From positions 59,400 to 123,399 of the forward strand of contig CAVVDR010000013.1 of NCBI GenBank assembly GCA_963746955.1: DNA of 64,000 nt, written 5' to 3'. The position numbers and the translations under genes are program-made. Within the stretch, counting starts at the first letter, position 1. Every line of letters starts with the position of its first letter. Positions 33,657-42,900 of this stretch are shown piece by piece. The notes under the pieces were generated by a model, which was not told the origin of the DNA, did not search any database, and saw nothing but the letters and a program-made list of their open reading frames with translations. Origin of the DNA: DASQBT01 sp963746955. GTDB lineage: Bacteria > Pseudomonadota > Gammaproteobacteria > Burkholderiales > Thiobacillaceae.

Positions 33657-33730
33657 CGACAGCCGGCGCCGCGATATCGCTCGTCATCCTCTAAGCGTTC
33701 TGCCCAGGGATGGCGCGGAAATCGTTGTCA

Positions 33731-34378
33731 TCAGTACCTCGGTGCTTGCGGTGCCTGCGCACCCGACGGCTGACCGCTTTGCGGCGCTGGCGCAGGCGCG
33801 CCGAAATCCACCTTGGGAGGCGCACTGATGGCCTTTTCATTTTCCACGCTGAAATTGGCCTTGGTCTTGAAGCCAAACATCATGGCGGTGAGGTTGCCGG
33901 GGAATTTTCGAACGGTCACGTTGTACTCCTGCACCGCTTCGATATAGCGCTTGCGTGCTACCGCGATGCGGTTCTCCGTCCCCTCCAGTTGCGCCTGCAG
34001 ATCGCGGAACAAACCGTCCGCCTTGAGGTTGGGATAGTTTTCCGAGACCGCCATCAAGCGGGACAGGGCGCCGCTCAGTTCCCCCTGCGCCTGGGTGAAT
34101 TTCTTGAATGCCGCCTCGTCATTGATCAGTTCGGGCGTGACCTGAATCTGGCCCACCCTGGCGCGCGCGTCGGTCACCTCGGTCAGGACCTTTTCCTCAT
34201 GGGTCGCATAGCCTTTGACCACGTTTACCAGATTGGGCACCAGATCGGCGCGTCGCTGATACTGGTTCAGCACTTCGGACCAGGACGCCTTGATCTGCTC
34301 ATCCGTGGTCTGCAAGGTGTTATAGCCGCAACCAGACAGGCCCAACATCAGGAAACCGAACGCCAGCCATTTCTTCAT
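33731..34378 (-). CDS. LemA family lipoprotein
   Basis: A 215-residue LemA protein. The N-terminus is a lipoprotein signal (FLMLGLSGCGYN, Cys at about residue 17), followed by the long helical bundle typical of LemA (NQYQRRADLVPNLVNVV and ENYPNLKADGLFRDLQAQLEG, each shown in part). The ATG at 34378 lies six bases after GGAGG; the ATG at 34384 is too close. LemA and TPM/YgcG genes are joined in many bacteria and probably act together at the envelope, though the process is not defined. Confidence 0.92.
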   Translation of the reverse strand: MKKWLAFGFLMLGLSGCGYNTLQTTDEQIKASWSEVLNQYQRRADLVPNLVNVVKGYATHEEKVLTEVTDARARVGQIQVTPELINDEAAFKKFTQAQGELSGALSRLMAVSENYPNLKADGLFRDLQAQLEGTENRIAVARKRYIEAVQEYNVTVRKFPGNLTAMMFGFKTKANFSVENEKAISAPPKVDFGAPAPAPQSGQPSGAQAPQAPRY

Positions 34379-34513
34379 TCCCATCCTCCTATTATTCATG
34401 CTCGACAAAGAAAGCCCGCATTGCACATTGCATATTGCAAAGGGAGGACAAGAGTACAGGAGAGAATTACTTTTTGCGCCCTCATGTTTTCATATTCTCC
34501 CGCTTGCTTTCGC

Positions 34514-35224
34514 TCAGGATTCGAGTCCTGCCAGTGTGGCTCGCGCCAGGCACAAGTCCTCCCAGGCTTTCGCCTTGTCCACGGGATTGCGCAGCAGATA
34601 GGCCGGATGGTAGCTCACGATCAGGGGCACGCCCTGACGCCGGTGTACCCTGCCCCGCAGCCGGCCTATGGCCTCTTCCGTATCGAGCAGAGTCTGGGCG
34701 GCAAACCGGCCCAGCGCAAGAATCAGTTTGGGCTGGATCAACTGAATCTGCCGCTCCAGATAGGGCAGGCAGGCAGTTATTTCTTCCGGCTGCGGGTTGC
34801 GGTTGCCCGGAGGGCGCGACTTGAGCACGTTGGCGATATAGACATTCTCGCCGCGCTTCAAGCCGATTGCCGCCAGCATGGCATCGAGCAGCTTGCCGGC
34901 TTGCCCGACAAACGGTTCGCCCTTGGCGTCTTCATCGGCGCCCGGCGCTTCACCGATGATCAACCAGTCCGCGCTCCGGTCGCCCACCCCCACCACGCCC
35001 TGGGTGCGGGTCAGATGCAGGTCGCACAGGGTGCAGTTAAGAACCGCTTCCCCGAGTTGCGCCCAGTCCATTTCCATCACGGCAGGCCTCGTACCCGCAA
35101 GCCGTTGCACATTCCTGGCCGGCTTTGCGTCGCCCTCTTCCCCTTGATCCGCAGGCCGTGACTTGAGTCGCCACACCGGCGCCAGCCCCAATTCGCGGAA
35201 CACGTCCTCGCGCTTGGGGTTCAC
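34514..35224 (-). CDS. Type 4 uracil-DNA glycosylase
   Basis: Iron-sulfur uracil-DNA glycosylase (family 4) of 236 residues that removes uracil from DNA to begin base-excision repair. Signature pieces are NCTLCDLHLTRT (two cluster Cys), the active-site loop GEAPGADEDAKGEPFVG, and YHPAYLLRNP. The first 50 residues are a poorly conserved extension common in betaproteobacteria. The GTG start overlaps the rimI stop (GTGA). Third in a tsaB-rimI-udg chain, all with overlapping codons. Confidence 0.92.
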   Translation of the reverse strand: MNPKREDVFRELGLAPVWRLKSRPADQGEEGDAKPARNVQRLAGTRPAVMEMDWAQLGEAVLNCTLCDLHLTRTQGVVGVGDRSADWLIIGEAPGADEDAKGEPFVGQAGKLLDAMLAAIGLKRGENVYIANVLKSRPPGNRNPQPEEITACLPYLERQIQLIQPKLILALGRFAAQTLLDTEEAIGRLRGRVHRRQGVPLIVSYHPAYLLRNPVDKAKAWEDLCLARATLAGLES

Positions 35225-35682
35225 AGCTCCAGCCTCATCACGCAGGCATCTTCGCGGCCCTCAAGCGCAGGGTAGTAATCCCTGCGTATGGCGACGTCTT
35301 CAAAACCAAGATCGCGATAGAGTTGCCGCGCGACTTCATTGCTGGGCCGCACTTCCAGAAACAACAAGCGGGCGTTCCACTGCCGCGAGCCATCGATGGC
35401 GTGCAGCACAAGATTCCTTCCCAGACCGTGACCGCGCCAATCGGGGGAAATCGCCACATTCAGGATGTGCGCCTCGCCCGGCCCCACCATCAGCACATAG
35501 TATCCGCTTACCTGCCCGGCGCTTTCATGCACCCAGCAACTGTAGCCCGCCGTCAGGCAGTCGTGAAAGATGCCCGCGTTCCAGGGGAATTCATAGCTGA
35601 GTTTCTCGATGCGCAACACCGCGGCGATATCCCGCTCGCGCATCGGACGGATCAGGTGCTCCAGTTCGAACACGGCGCTCAT
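35221..35682 (-). CDS. rimI: Ribosomal protein S18-alanine N-acetyltransferase RimI
   Basis: GNAT acetyltransferase of 153 residues that acetylates the N-terminal Ala of ribosomal protein S18. The acetyl-CoA loop RGHGLGRNL and the early IEKLSYEFPWNAGIFHD stretch are typical of RimI. It overlaps tsaB upstream (ATGA), the usual arrangement in proteobacteria, and udg downstream. No unusual residues are seen. Confidence 0.94.
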   Translation of the reverse strand: MSAVFELEHLIRPMRERDIAAVLRIEKLSYEFPWNAGIFHDCLTAGYSCWVHESAGQVSGYYVLMVGPGEAHILNVAISPDWRGHGLGRNLVLHAIDGSRQWNARLLFLEVRPSNEVARQLYRDLGFEDVAIRRDYYPALEGREDACVMRLEL

Positions 35683-36368
35683 GCCCGTTTCCTATGCGCG
35701 CGTTCTTCTATTGTCAGCGCCACCTTGTTGCGCAGATAGACCGGCTGCGCATCCGCCGCGTCCCGGCCTTCTCCCCTGGCCAGTGCCGCCGCACCCAGCC
35801 TGGCAATGGCGCCGGCCTCCGGGTAGCACGCTCCGTTGACCCATGCACCTTGCAGTCCCAGATGCCGCGCCAAAGCTCCATCCTGAATCAGGAAGCCGCT
35901 GCCAATGCCGGTCCAGCCTGGCCTTGTGAGAGAAGGCGTATCTGCAATTGAACACAGTGCGGGTCCAAACCGCGGCTGCCACATCTCGCCCTCTTGCAGG
36001 TAATACGCCACATAAACTTCATCCAGACGGGCATCCAGCGCCGCCACCACCCCGTCCGTGCCCGCCTGCTCCGCAAGCGCTTCCAGAGTGCACACCGGAA
36101 CGACGGGCAAATCCGCGCCCAGGGCCAGGCCCTGAACGACTGAACAGGCGATGCGGATGCCGGTGAAAGAGCCAGGACCGGCGCCAAAGGCGATGCCATC
36201 AAGTTGCTTGAGCGCAATGCCGGCTTCGTTCAACAGGCCGTCGATCATCGGCAGCAATATTTCGCTGTGCCGCTGACCCGCCAATTCACCGCGCACAAGG
36301 ATCTCCCCCTTGCGCCAAAGGGCGCAGGAACAATATTCCGTTGAGGTGTCCAGGGCCAGCAGATTCAT
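35679..36368 (-). CDS. tsaB: tRNA threonylcarbamoyladenosine biosynthesis protein TsaB
   Basis: ASKHA-fold partner of TsaD in making the t6A modification at position 37 of ANN-decoding tRNAs. The start MNLLALDTSTEYCSCAL and the GAGPGSFTGIRIACS loop are diagnostic; 229 residues is the usual length. The upstream open frame has no support. Overlaps rimI. tsaC, tsaD and tsaE are not in the window. Confidence 0.94.
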   Translation of the reverse strand: MNLLALDTSTEYCSCALWRKGEILVRGELAGQRHSEILLPMIDGLLNEAGIALKQLDGIAFGAGPGSFTGIRIACSVVQGLALGADLPVVPVCTLEALAEQAGTDGVVAALDARLDEVYVAYYLQEGEMWQPRFGPALCSIADTPSLTRPGWTGIGSGFLIQDGALARHLGLQGAWVNGACYPEAGAIARLGAAALARGEGRDAADAQPVYLRNKVALTIEERAHRKRA

Positions 36369-36441
36369 GACTTGATTATACGGACTTCGGAATGGGCTGT
36401 TTGCAAGCCACTTGCTCCCTTCCAACGAGCTTCCGAACCTG

Positions 36442-36834
36442 CTAGTGAACCGGCGCGAGCACCTCAAAGCGTATGCGTTCCCAGGGATTGCGAGCCTGCT
36501 GCAAGCGCGTGATGCGGGCTTGCAGGGCCTGACCGTTGTCCAACAACCGCGCCAGATCAAGATTTTCACGGCGCGGCACATAGCCGAGCTTGTGACTTTG
36601 CCACTCGACCCGGATGGCTTTCGGATCGAAGTGATTGTCGGGTTCGCGGGTCAGGGTCAGGGCATCGCCCTCCTTCAACTGCTTCCACAATGCCTTGCCT
36701 TCATGAAACTGAAACCCGGCCAGCGGTGACTCCTGCAACAGAATATACGCATCAGCACCGGCATGGGCTGCACCGGGCAGAAGGAACGCCAAGCCAAGCA
36801 GAAGACTCGAAGAAAGCGGTCTAATCGCGATCAT
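36442..36834 (-). CDS. Secreted HIRAN-domain protein
   Basis: A 130-residue protein with a signal peptide (LLLGLAFLLPGAAHA) and then a HIRAN domain: YILLQESPLAGFQFHEG, the LTLTREPDNHFDPKAI core and LGYVPRRENLDLARLL. HIRAN domains are best known as binders of single-stranded 3' DNA ends in HLTF/Rad5-type enzymes, so an exported copy is unexpected. The ATG overlaps the stop of the helicase gene upstream (ATGA), so both are made together. I do not know a function for secreted HIRAN proteins. Confidence 0.82.
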   Translation of the reverse strand: MIAIRPLSSSLLLGLAFLLPGAAHAGADAYILLQESPLAGFQFHEGKALWKQLKEGDALTLTREPDNHFDPKAIRVEWQSHKLGYVPRRENLDLARLLDNGQALQARITRLQQARNPWERIRFEVLAPVH

Positions 36835-38819
36835 CCTGCTGATACGGTCTGCAATGCGGGAACTGTCCGGGCATCGTCCGGATCAGCGTTAGCGCGGTCG
36901 AAAAACGCCTGCACCACCGCCAGCTTTCGGGTGCGGGTCATCGGTGGAAGCGCAGCCAGCAGGCGTTTGCCGTAAGCCTTGGTCACCAGCCGCGGATCGC
37001 ACAGCATCAGCACACCCCGATCGGTCTCGGTACGAATCAGGCGCCCCGCTCCCTGCTTGAGCGCGATCGCCGCAGCGGGCAACTGAAACTCCATGAAGCC
37101 GTTGCCGCCGCTCGCTTCCAGGTGACGAATACGCGCGGCGATCACGGGGTCGTCCGGCGGCGCAAACGGCAGTTTGTCTATGATGACCACCGAGAGCGCC
37201 TCACCCGGTACGTCCACGCCTTCCCAGAAACTGTATGCGCCCAGCAGCACGGCATTGCCCGAGGCGCGAAAGGCATCCAGCAGCTTGTTCTTCGGTGCGT
37301 CGCCCTGCACCAGCAACGGATAATTCCAGGCCCGTTCCTTGAACGCGGCTTCGATTCTGACGCGCGCGCGCTCAAGGGCGCGCAGGCTGGTGAACAGCAG
37401 AAAGGCCCGCCCTCCGCTTGCGGCGATCACCGGCAGGGCCGCATCCACCACTGCGTCGGTGTGTTCCGGCCGGTTGGGCTCGGGCAGGTCATCCGGCACA
37501 TACAGCACACCCTGTCTTGCATAATCGAAGGGACTGTCGACAGCCAGGGTCTCGGCGCCCTCCAACCCAAGGCGTGACAGCAGATGACTGAAATCGCCGG
37601 CAACGGACAGGGTCGCCGAAGTCAGCACCCAGGCACGCGCGTCGTCCCTGACCTGCTGGCCGAACAATTCTGCCACCGACAGGGGCGTGTTGTGCAGCAG
37701 CACGGCGCGCTGAGTGGTCTCCAGCCAGCGCACCTGATCGGTCGTGTTTTCGTCCCGCCAGCGCGCAAGCTGCGCACGCAACTGTTCGGCCCGGGCCCGG
37801 CCATGGGCCAGTTCCTGCGCGCGTTCCGCCTGTGGTTCGAGACCCTGGCTTAACGCATTGAGCGCGGCATCCAATGCCGACAGTGCCTGGCCAAGTTCAG
37901 CTCTTTGCAACGGCTCTTCTGCAGGGCGTTTGACCGGCATGGCTGGGTATACCAGGCGCACATCGCGCGCGGCCTTCGCCAGACCATCGCAAAGCTGCAC
38001 CAGCGCCGGGCTGTCGCCGGCATGTACTCGCGCCGCGCGCTCCACATCATCGGCCAGTTCCAAGCATTGTCCGGTAGTGAGGGTCTCGCCGAAGAAAACC
38101 GTCGCCGTGTCTTCCAGTTGATGCGCCTCGTCCAGGATCACCATGTTGGATGCGGGCAGCAATTCGGACACGCCTTCATCCTTGAGCCACAGGTCGGCAA
38201 AAAACAGATGATGATTGACCACCACCAGCTCCGCCGCGAGCGCCTGTTTGCGGGCATCCATGACAAAACAGGTCTTGTGATGCGGGCAGTCGCCGCCCAG
38301 GCAGTTTTCCCGGCTGGACACCGCCTTCTGCCAAACCGGATGCGACTCGGGGACGGAGACGCATTCGGCCTTGTCGCCGCTGCCGGAGGTTTCCGCAAAG
38401 CGTGCAATGCGCGACAGATAGGCATGATCCTCGCGGCGCTCAAAACGGCCGTCGGCCAGATTCCGTTCCAGGTGATAGCGACAGACGTAGTTGGCGCGGC
38501 CCTTCAGGCGCGCGACCATGATCGGCGCGCCAATGACCTGTCGCGCAAGCGGAATGTCCTTCTCGAACAGTTGATCCTGCAAGGCCTTGGTCGCAGTGGA
38601 CACAATCACCTTGCCGCCCTGCACAAGCGCTGGCAGCAAGTACGCCAGCGTCTTTCCGGTGCCGGTTCCCGCCTCGGCCACCAGCACCCCGTTTTCCGCC
38701 AGGGTTGCCGCCACCCTTTCCGCCATCGCCACCTGCTGGGAACGAACCGAATAAGCTTTCAGCCGGACAGCCAGGGGGCCGTCGGTGGAAAAAAGCGTAT
38801 CGAGTTGCTCGGGAGACAT
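36831..38819 (-). CDS. DinG-family ATP-dependent DNA helicase
   Basis: Superfamily 2, XPD-like iron-sulfur helicase of 662 residues. Walker A is EAGTGTGKTLAYLLPAL, motif II is DEAHQLEDTA, and the cluster cysteines lie in YVCRYH and NCLGGDCPHHKTC. Late motifs include GAYSFWEGVDVPGE and QGAGRLIRTETD. The length fits YoaA better than DinG, so I leave the symbol blank. It resolves R-loops, D-loops or lesions during replication. It is coupled to the HIRAN gene by ATGA overlap. Confidence 0.93.
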   Translation of the reverse strand: MSPEQLDTLFSTDGPLAVRLKAYSVRSQQVAMAERVAATLAENGVLVAEAGTGTGKTLAYLLPALVQGGKVIVSTATKALQDQLFEKDIPLARQVIGAPIMVARLKGRANYVCRYHLERNLADGRFERREDHAYLSRIARFAETSGSGDKAECVSVPESHPVWQKAVSSRENCLGGDCPHHKTCFVMDARKQALAAELVVVNHHLFFADLWLKDEGVSELLPASNMVILDEAHQLEDTATVFFGETLTTGQCLELADDVERAARVHAGDSPALVQLCDGLAKAARDVRLVYPAMPVKRPAEEPLQRAELGQALSALDAALNALSQGLEPQAERAQELAHGRARAEQLRAQLARWRDENTTDQVRWLETTQRAVLLHNTPLSVAELFGQQVRDDARAWVLTSATLSVAGDFSHLLSRLGLEGAETLAVDSPFDYARQGVLYVPDDLPEPNRPEHTDAVVDAALPVIAASGGRAFLLFTSLRALERARVRIEAAFKERAWNYPLLVQGDAPKNKLLDAFRASGNAVLLGAYSFWEGVDVPGEALSVVIIDKLPFAPPDDPVIAARIRHLEASGGNGFMEFQLPAAAIALKQGAGRLIRTETDRGVLMLCDPRLVTKAYGKRLLAALPPMTRTRKLAVVQAFFDRANADPDDARTVPALQTVSAG

Positions 38820-38974
38820 CGGATCTGAGGCCTGGGTCGCGGAAACAGAGAATCATTGTATCGTGCAGACCCGCTTGCAAGTCAGCGCCCGTCTCCCGAC
38901 CGTCTCCACGGGGCGCCGGTACCGCCTTCTGCGGCAGCCGGCTCATGACGCCGTTTCGGGCTATTCCGCAGAAA

Positions 38975-39757
38975 TTACTTGGGGTACATCTTCTTGATGA
39001 AGATCTTGTCTCGGCGAGACAACTGGGTGTTTGACGGCGTGCCTTTGCCGCCCACGATCAATGCGCCAGGAAAGGAATAAAGCATGATGGATTTGCCATC
39101 AAATGTTGAAGCGTTCAACTGATCGATGGAATACTTCTGGATCACGTTCGAGTAGGTTTCCTCCTTCGACCAATTGTTGGGAGGGCCTGCGAAATACTGG
39201 TAAACCGCAGCCTCGTTCCACTTTATGCCGCCCTTGGGATTTTGGTGTTCATGAATGCAGCCAAGCGCGTGGCCGAACTCATGCACGACTACACGGTTGT
39301 ATTCGGTGTCATCCGTATCATCCTTGAGCCAGCCGAAGTTCATGGTAGGTCCGTTCTTGGGTATGCCAAGGTTGTCGGTGCCAATGTAGGACCACGAGCC
39401 GGGATCTGCCTGGAAGGAGATGCGGATGTCGGAGGCCGCGCGCGTTGCGGTAAAGTCGAATTTGACGTTGGCGTATTTCAACCATTTCGAAGCGTGCTCC
39501 GTCACGCGCTGCCTTTGAATTTTTGATCCGTCCAGGAAGTAAATCTTCAGCAAGCGGCCATCTGCCCACATCTTGCCGGCCTGTAACGCCATTTTCAGGG
39601 GATGCGAAGATACTCCGGGCAGCCGCTTTATCTTGGGCTGGTTCTTCTTGTTCTCGGCGATGGCAAGCTGCATGGCGCGAATCTTCTGATCGCCGGTCAG
39701 GATGCGATCAATACACATGTGTACAGTGTCCACCTTGGCTTTCTTGCCGGCCATCAT
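38975..39757 (-). CDS. Metzincin-type zinc metalloprotease without signal peptide
   Basis: Matrixin/astacin-like protease of 260 residues. The zinc site HEFGHALGCIH (H159, E160, H163, H169) fits HExxHxxGxxH exactly, and a Met-turn follows (SIMLYSFP). An N-terminal segment of about 50 charged residues precedes the catalytic domain (LKIYFLDGS, then RISFQADPGSWSYIG). No signal peptide is visible, so it is either cytosolic or leaves by another route. GGAG lies four bases before the ATG; MAGKK at 39754 is equally possible. It stands alone. Confidence 0.86.
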   Translation of the reverse strand: MMAGKKAKVDTVHMCIDRILTGDQKIRAMQLAIAENKKNQPKIKRLPGVSSHPLKMALQAGKMWADGRLLKIYFLDGSKIQRQRVTEHASKWLKYANVKFDFTATRAASDIRISFQADPGSWSYIGTDNLGIPKNGPTMNFGWLKDDTDDTEYNRVVVHEFGHALGCIHEHQNPKGGIKWNEAAVYQYFAGPPNNWSKEETYSNVIQKYSIDQLNASTFDGKSIMLYSFPGALIVGGKGTPSNTQLSRRDKIFIKKMYPK

Positions 39758-40050
39758 GTTTCTCCTTTAGCAGTCATCAAATGCCCGGAAAAAAGAATCA
39801 ATCCGGGCGCTTGTTGGGTTATAGCCAATAAATCGGCTTTTTTCAGGGGCGCATTTGCCGCCGGGCTTCAGGTGACCGAACGCACAGGTCTAGTCACTCA
39901 TGGGGCCTGAATCTCCGTCGACTTGTTATCCGGAACCATGCCGCTGGTGGAAGTCGCGGCACCGCAGGGCAGGCTGTTGCGATTCTCCTACTCCGGCCAT
40001 CGGATTACACCTATCCTGAATAGGCTGTTCAATTGCAAAGGAGAAGGAAA

Positions 40051-40317
40051 ATGACACGATCTACTCGCCTGGTGATGTTGGCTGCCGTCCTGACCGCCTG
40101 CTCGCTCGGCGGATTTCTGGTTCTGAATTCGGCCGTAGCGAAGCCGGCATTTGCCCAGGCTGCGCCGCCCCCTTGCGCCTGCTCGACACTGACCAAGCTT
40201 GAATACACTCCAGTCGGTCCGACTGATCCGTTGGTCGCGAGGATCTATGTCGGCCAGTGCCAGTGCGGAGCCGTGAGTTGTGTGGTCACTTCCGGTGCGC
40301 TGCAATGCACGAAATAG
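40051..40317 (+). CDS. Small exported cysteine-containing protein
   Basis: An 88-residue product with a strong ribosome site (AAGGAG) before the ATG. A hydrophobic N-terminus (LVMLAAVLTACSLGGFLVL) leads to a signal-peptidase-like site (AVAKPAFAQA). The mature part has six cysteines (CACS, CQCG, SCVV, LQC), so it is likely disulfide-bonded in the periplasm. LTAC could also serve as a lipobox. No family is recognised. Confidence 0.65.
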   Translation: MTRSTRLVMLAAVLTACSLGGFLVLNSAVAKPAFAQAAPPPCACSTLTKLEYTPVGPTDPLVARIYVGQCQCGAVSCVVTSGALQCTK

Positions 40318-40392
40318 CAGGCCGGACGTCCGCCTTGCTGCATGGCAACGGTGCTTGATGTCTTGCGATGCGCGTGCTGAGGAATGGCAGCT

Positions 40393-42072
40393 TCAGTGTT
40401 TTCCGGAACGCCAGATGGAGAAGATGATCCACAGACTGTTGATGAACGCGATGATGAATCCCAGCAGACCAAAAAGGGGCAGGCCGAGAAGCTCCGGCCC
40501 GCCTTTTACGGTCAGGATGATGGAAGAGCCGATCACCAGGGAGGCGGTGAGGATGCCCATCGTGAGGCGATTGCTGGAGCGGTCCAACTGCTGCCCGAAA
40601 TGATCCAGACGCTTCAGGTCCAGATCGATGCGTATGCGGCCGCGGCGCGCTTCACGGATCAGCCGGGCAAAGTCGCGCGGCAACCCGACCAGCACTTCAC
40701 CCAGTTCGCGCAGGCTCTTGCGCCCACGCTTGACCAGCGTTGCCGGCCGGTAGCGATCAAGAAAAACCTGTTCCACAAAGGGGGTGACGTGGTCCAGCAT
40801 ATGGAACATCGGATCCAGTTGCTGTCCCAAGCCTTCCAGGGTAATCAGGGTTTTGAACAGCAGGGTCAGATCGGCTGGAAGGATTAGACGGTTCTCCCGC
40901 AGCAGGCCGGAAATATCGATAAGCAGATTTCCCAGCTTCACGTCCTTCAGCCGCAGGTCATCGTAACTGTAAACCAGCTCCGAGACGTCACTGGCCAACC
41001 GGCTTTCGTTGGTTTCCGAATCTCCGGCCCAGTCCAGCAGCACTTCCAGCATGGCTTCCTCATCCTTGAGCGTGAGGGCATGCAGCAGGTTTACGATCTG
41101 GTTGCGGCGCGGCTCAGTCAGCCGCCCGACCATGCCGAAATCGATCAGTCCGATGCGGTTTCCGGGCAGGAAAATCACATTCCCCGGATGGGGATCAGCG
41201 TGAAAGAATCCATGGACCATGACCATCTTCAGCACGACATCCGCACCGCGGGCCGCGAGCGTTGGCGGATCGAGTTCATGGGCGCGCAGGGTGGCGCCGT
41301 CCACGCCGGACACGCCGCGGATCTCCTCCTGCACGTTGACGCGGTCGGTGCAGTAGTCCCAGTACACCCTGGGAATATGCACGTTGGGGTCGTCGGCAAA
41401 ATGACGCGCGAACTGGTCTATGTTCCTGGCTTCCTTCACCAAGTCGAGTTCGCGGCGCAGGGAACGCCGGAATTGGGCTGTGATCTGCACCGGCTGGTAG
41501 CGTCGCATGTCCGGTGCCTCGCTCTCCAGCAAGTGGGCGAAGTGCTCCAGAATGCGCAGATCGGCTGCGACCTTGCCCTCTATCCCCGGGCGCCGCACCT
41601 TGACCACGACGGGGGTGCCGTCCTTATGCACCGCCCGGTAAACCTGGGCAATCGAGGCCGCCGCCATCGGGGTGGAATCAAACTGTGCGAAGACCTCTTC
41701 GGCCTCGCCCTTCAAGGCCTCCAACAGCGCGGGCCGCACGTCCTCATACGCGACTGCTGGCACCTTGTTGTGCAACTTCTCGAACTCGTCGATCCAGGAA
41801 GGCGGGAACATGTCTACCCGGGTGCCCAGCAACTGGCCAAATTTGATGAAGGTGGGGCCCAATTCCTCCAGCGCCCGGCGAATACGAACCGGAGCGGGCA
41901 ACTGGGTGATCTCGCTGCTGCTCTTCCAGTGCAGCAGGCGCCCCGCCCGTTCCAGAATATTGGCTATGCCCAGCAGGCGAACCAAGTCGCCCCAGCCATA
42001 GCGAATCAGGATGCTGGCAATCTCGTGCAGCCGGTGCAGATCCCGAACAACGGAAACGGTTTCCCACAACAT
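40393..42072 (-). CDS. UbiB/ABC1 (AarF) family atypical kinase
   Basis: Atypical kinase/ATPase of 559 residues. The KxGQ motif reads FIKFGQLLGTR, the Ala-rich nucleotide loop is MAAASIAQVYRA, and the catalytic HPG is DPHPGNVIFLPGNRIGLIDFG. Two C-terminal membrane helices anchor it. UbiB supports ubiquinone synthesis, possibly by extracting lipid intermediates. Here the gene is not beside ubiE/ubiJ as in the classical operon, so it may be a paralogue; no symbol is given. A perfect hairpin lies 20 bases before its ATG, after the phasin-like gene. Confidence 0.9.
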   Translation of the reverse strand: MLWETVSVVRDLHRLHEIASILIRYGWGDLVRLLGIANILERAGRLLHWKSSSEITQLPAPVRIRRALEELGPTFIKFGQLLGTRVDMFPPSWIDEFEKLHNKVPAVAYEDVRPALLEALKGEAEEVFAQFDSTPMAAASIAQVYRAVHKDGTPVVVKVRRPGIEGKVAADLRILEHFAHLLESEAPDMRRYQPVQITAQFRRSLRRELDLVKEARNIDQFARHFADDPNVHIPRVYWDYCTDRVNVQEEIRGVSGVDGATLRAHELDPPTLAARGADVVLKMVMVHGFFHADPHPGNVIFLPGNRIGLIDFGMVGRLTEPRRNQIVNLLHALTLKDEEAMLEVLLDWAGDSETNESRLASDVSELVYSYDDLRLKDVKLGNLLIDISGLLRENRLILPADLTLLFKTLITLEGLGQQLDPMFHMLDHVTPFVEQVFLDRYRPATLVKRGRKSLRELGEVLVGLPRDFARLIREARRGRIRIDLDLKRLDHFGQQLDRSSNRLTMGILTASLVIGSSIILTVKGGPELLGLPLFGLLGFIIAFINSLWIIFSIWRSGKH

Positions 42073-42092
42073 GCTTGTTCTTCTTTTTCCTG

Positions 42093-42118
42093 AAGATGGG
42101 GGCCGCGGCCCCCATCTT
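42093..42118. terminator. Perfect 26-base hairpin between the phasin-like gene and the UbiB-family gene
   Basis: Arms AAGATGGGGGCC and GGCCCCCATCTT meet around GC with no mismatch. It lies 6 bases past the stop of the upstream minus-strand gene and 21 bases before the next ATG. The minus strand lacks a T-run after it, so it may be an attenuator or RNA-processing hairpin rather than a full terminator; the plus strand has TTTT after it. Confidence 0.55.
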
Positions 42119-42124
42119 TTGCGT

Positions 42125-42790
42125 TCACGCCGCTGGCGGCGGCGTATCCTTGTCGGTCTTCTTCAAGACTTCAGAAACCCCGGCCATCAGACCGGCGGCG
42201 GCATCCGAAACCCGGCTGCCACTCTCGCCGAGGGCGCCAATGACCGCCTCGCGGGCCTCGCGGGTTTCCCCGTGCAGGCGATTGTAAAGGCTTTCCACAC
42301 TATCGCGCATGCGGCCGGCTATGTCCGAACTGACCCTGGCGATGTGGTCCGCAACCTCGTTCCATTCTCCTTTGAGGTGCTGGCCGGATTTGTCGGTCAG
42401 ATCCCTGAGAATGGCGCGAAATTCCTCTTCCAGTGATTTCAGTCGCGCCAGCGGTTCCTTCAACTCTTCGTCCTTGAAGCTACGGCCCCGCTCGAGGCTT
42501 TCCCTGATTGTCAGGCTGATCCGTTCGCTCACTTCGCCATAAGCCTGCCCCACCCCTGACACCGCCTGACTCAGACCTTCCTTCGCCGCCCCCCCGCGTT
42601 TGCTCAAGCCCAGTGAAATTCCCTCGGTCAATGAACGACCGATGCCGCGCAGTTCTTCCACGGAAACCTTTCCGTCGCGCAGGGCGGCAACCGTGGCGGA
42701 CTTGACCCGTTCGTGGAGGTCGGGCTTTGCTCCGGAATCCTCTTGCGCAATCACTTCAGCCACCGTCTCTTTCAGATCTTCAGTTTCCAT
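42125..42790 (-). CDS. Phasin-like / DUF6781-type helical protein
   Basis: A 221-residue, almost entirely helical, highly charged protein (AVIAQEDSGAKPDLHERVK, and LGLSKRGGAAKEGLSQAV) with an alanine/proline tail. It resembles the DUF6781 family and phasin-type amphipathic coiled coils (recalled, not searched). No membrane segment or signal peptide. It could coat storage granules or interact with membranes, which would fit the UbiB-family gene downstream, but this is inference. Confidence 0.68.
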   Translation of the reverse strand: METEDLKETVAEVIAQEDSGAKPDLHERVKSATVAALRDGKVSVEELRGIGRSLTEGISLGLSKRGGAAKEGLSQAVSGVGQAYGEVSERISLTIRESLERGRSFKDEELKEPLARLKSLEEEFRAILRDLTDKSGQHLKGEWNEVADHIARVSSDIAGRMRDSVESLYNRLHGETREAREAVIGALGESGSRVSDAAAGLMAGVSEVLKKTDKDTPPPAA

Positions 42791-42900
42791 TTCCCACTCC
42801 TTAAGTAAAGCTTTAAGATTCCGTTCAATTCACCCGTTAGAATTGAATTCCCTTCCTTACCAATATAGGCGACCATCCTGCCAGACTCGGAAAATCAAGC

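Noticed and set aside
33710..35161. 483-codon plus-strand frame across lemA and udg
   Set aside because: Runs antisense to two well-identified genes and their intergenic gap; Gln/Arg/His-rich shadow composition.
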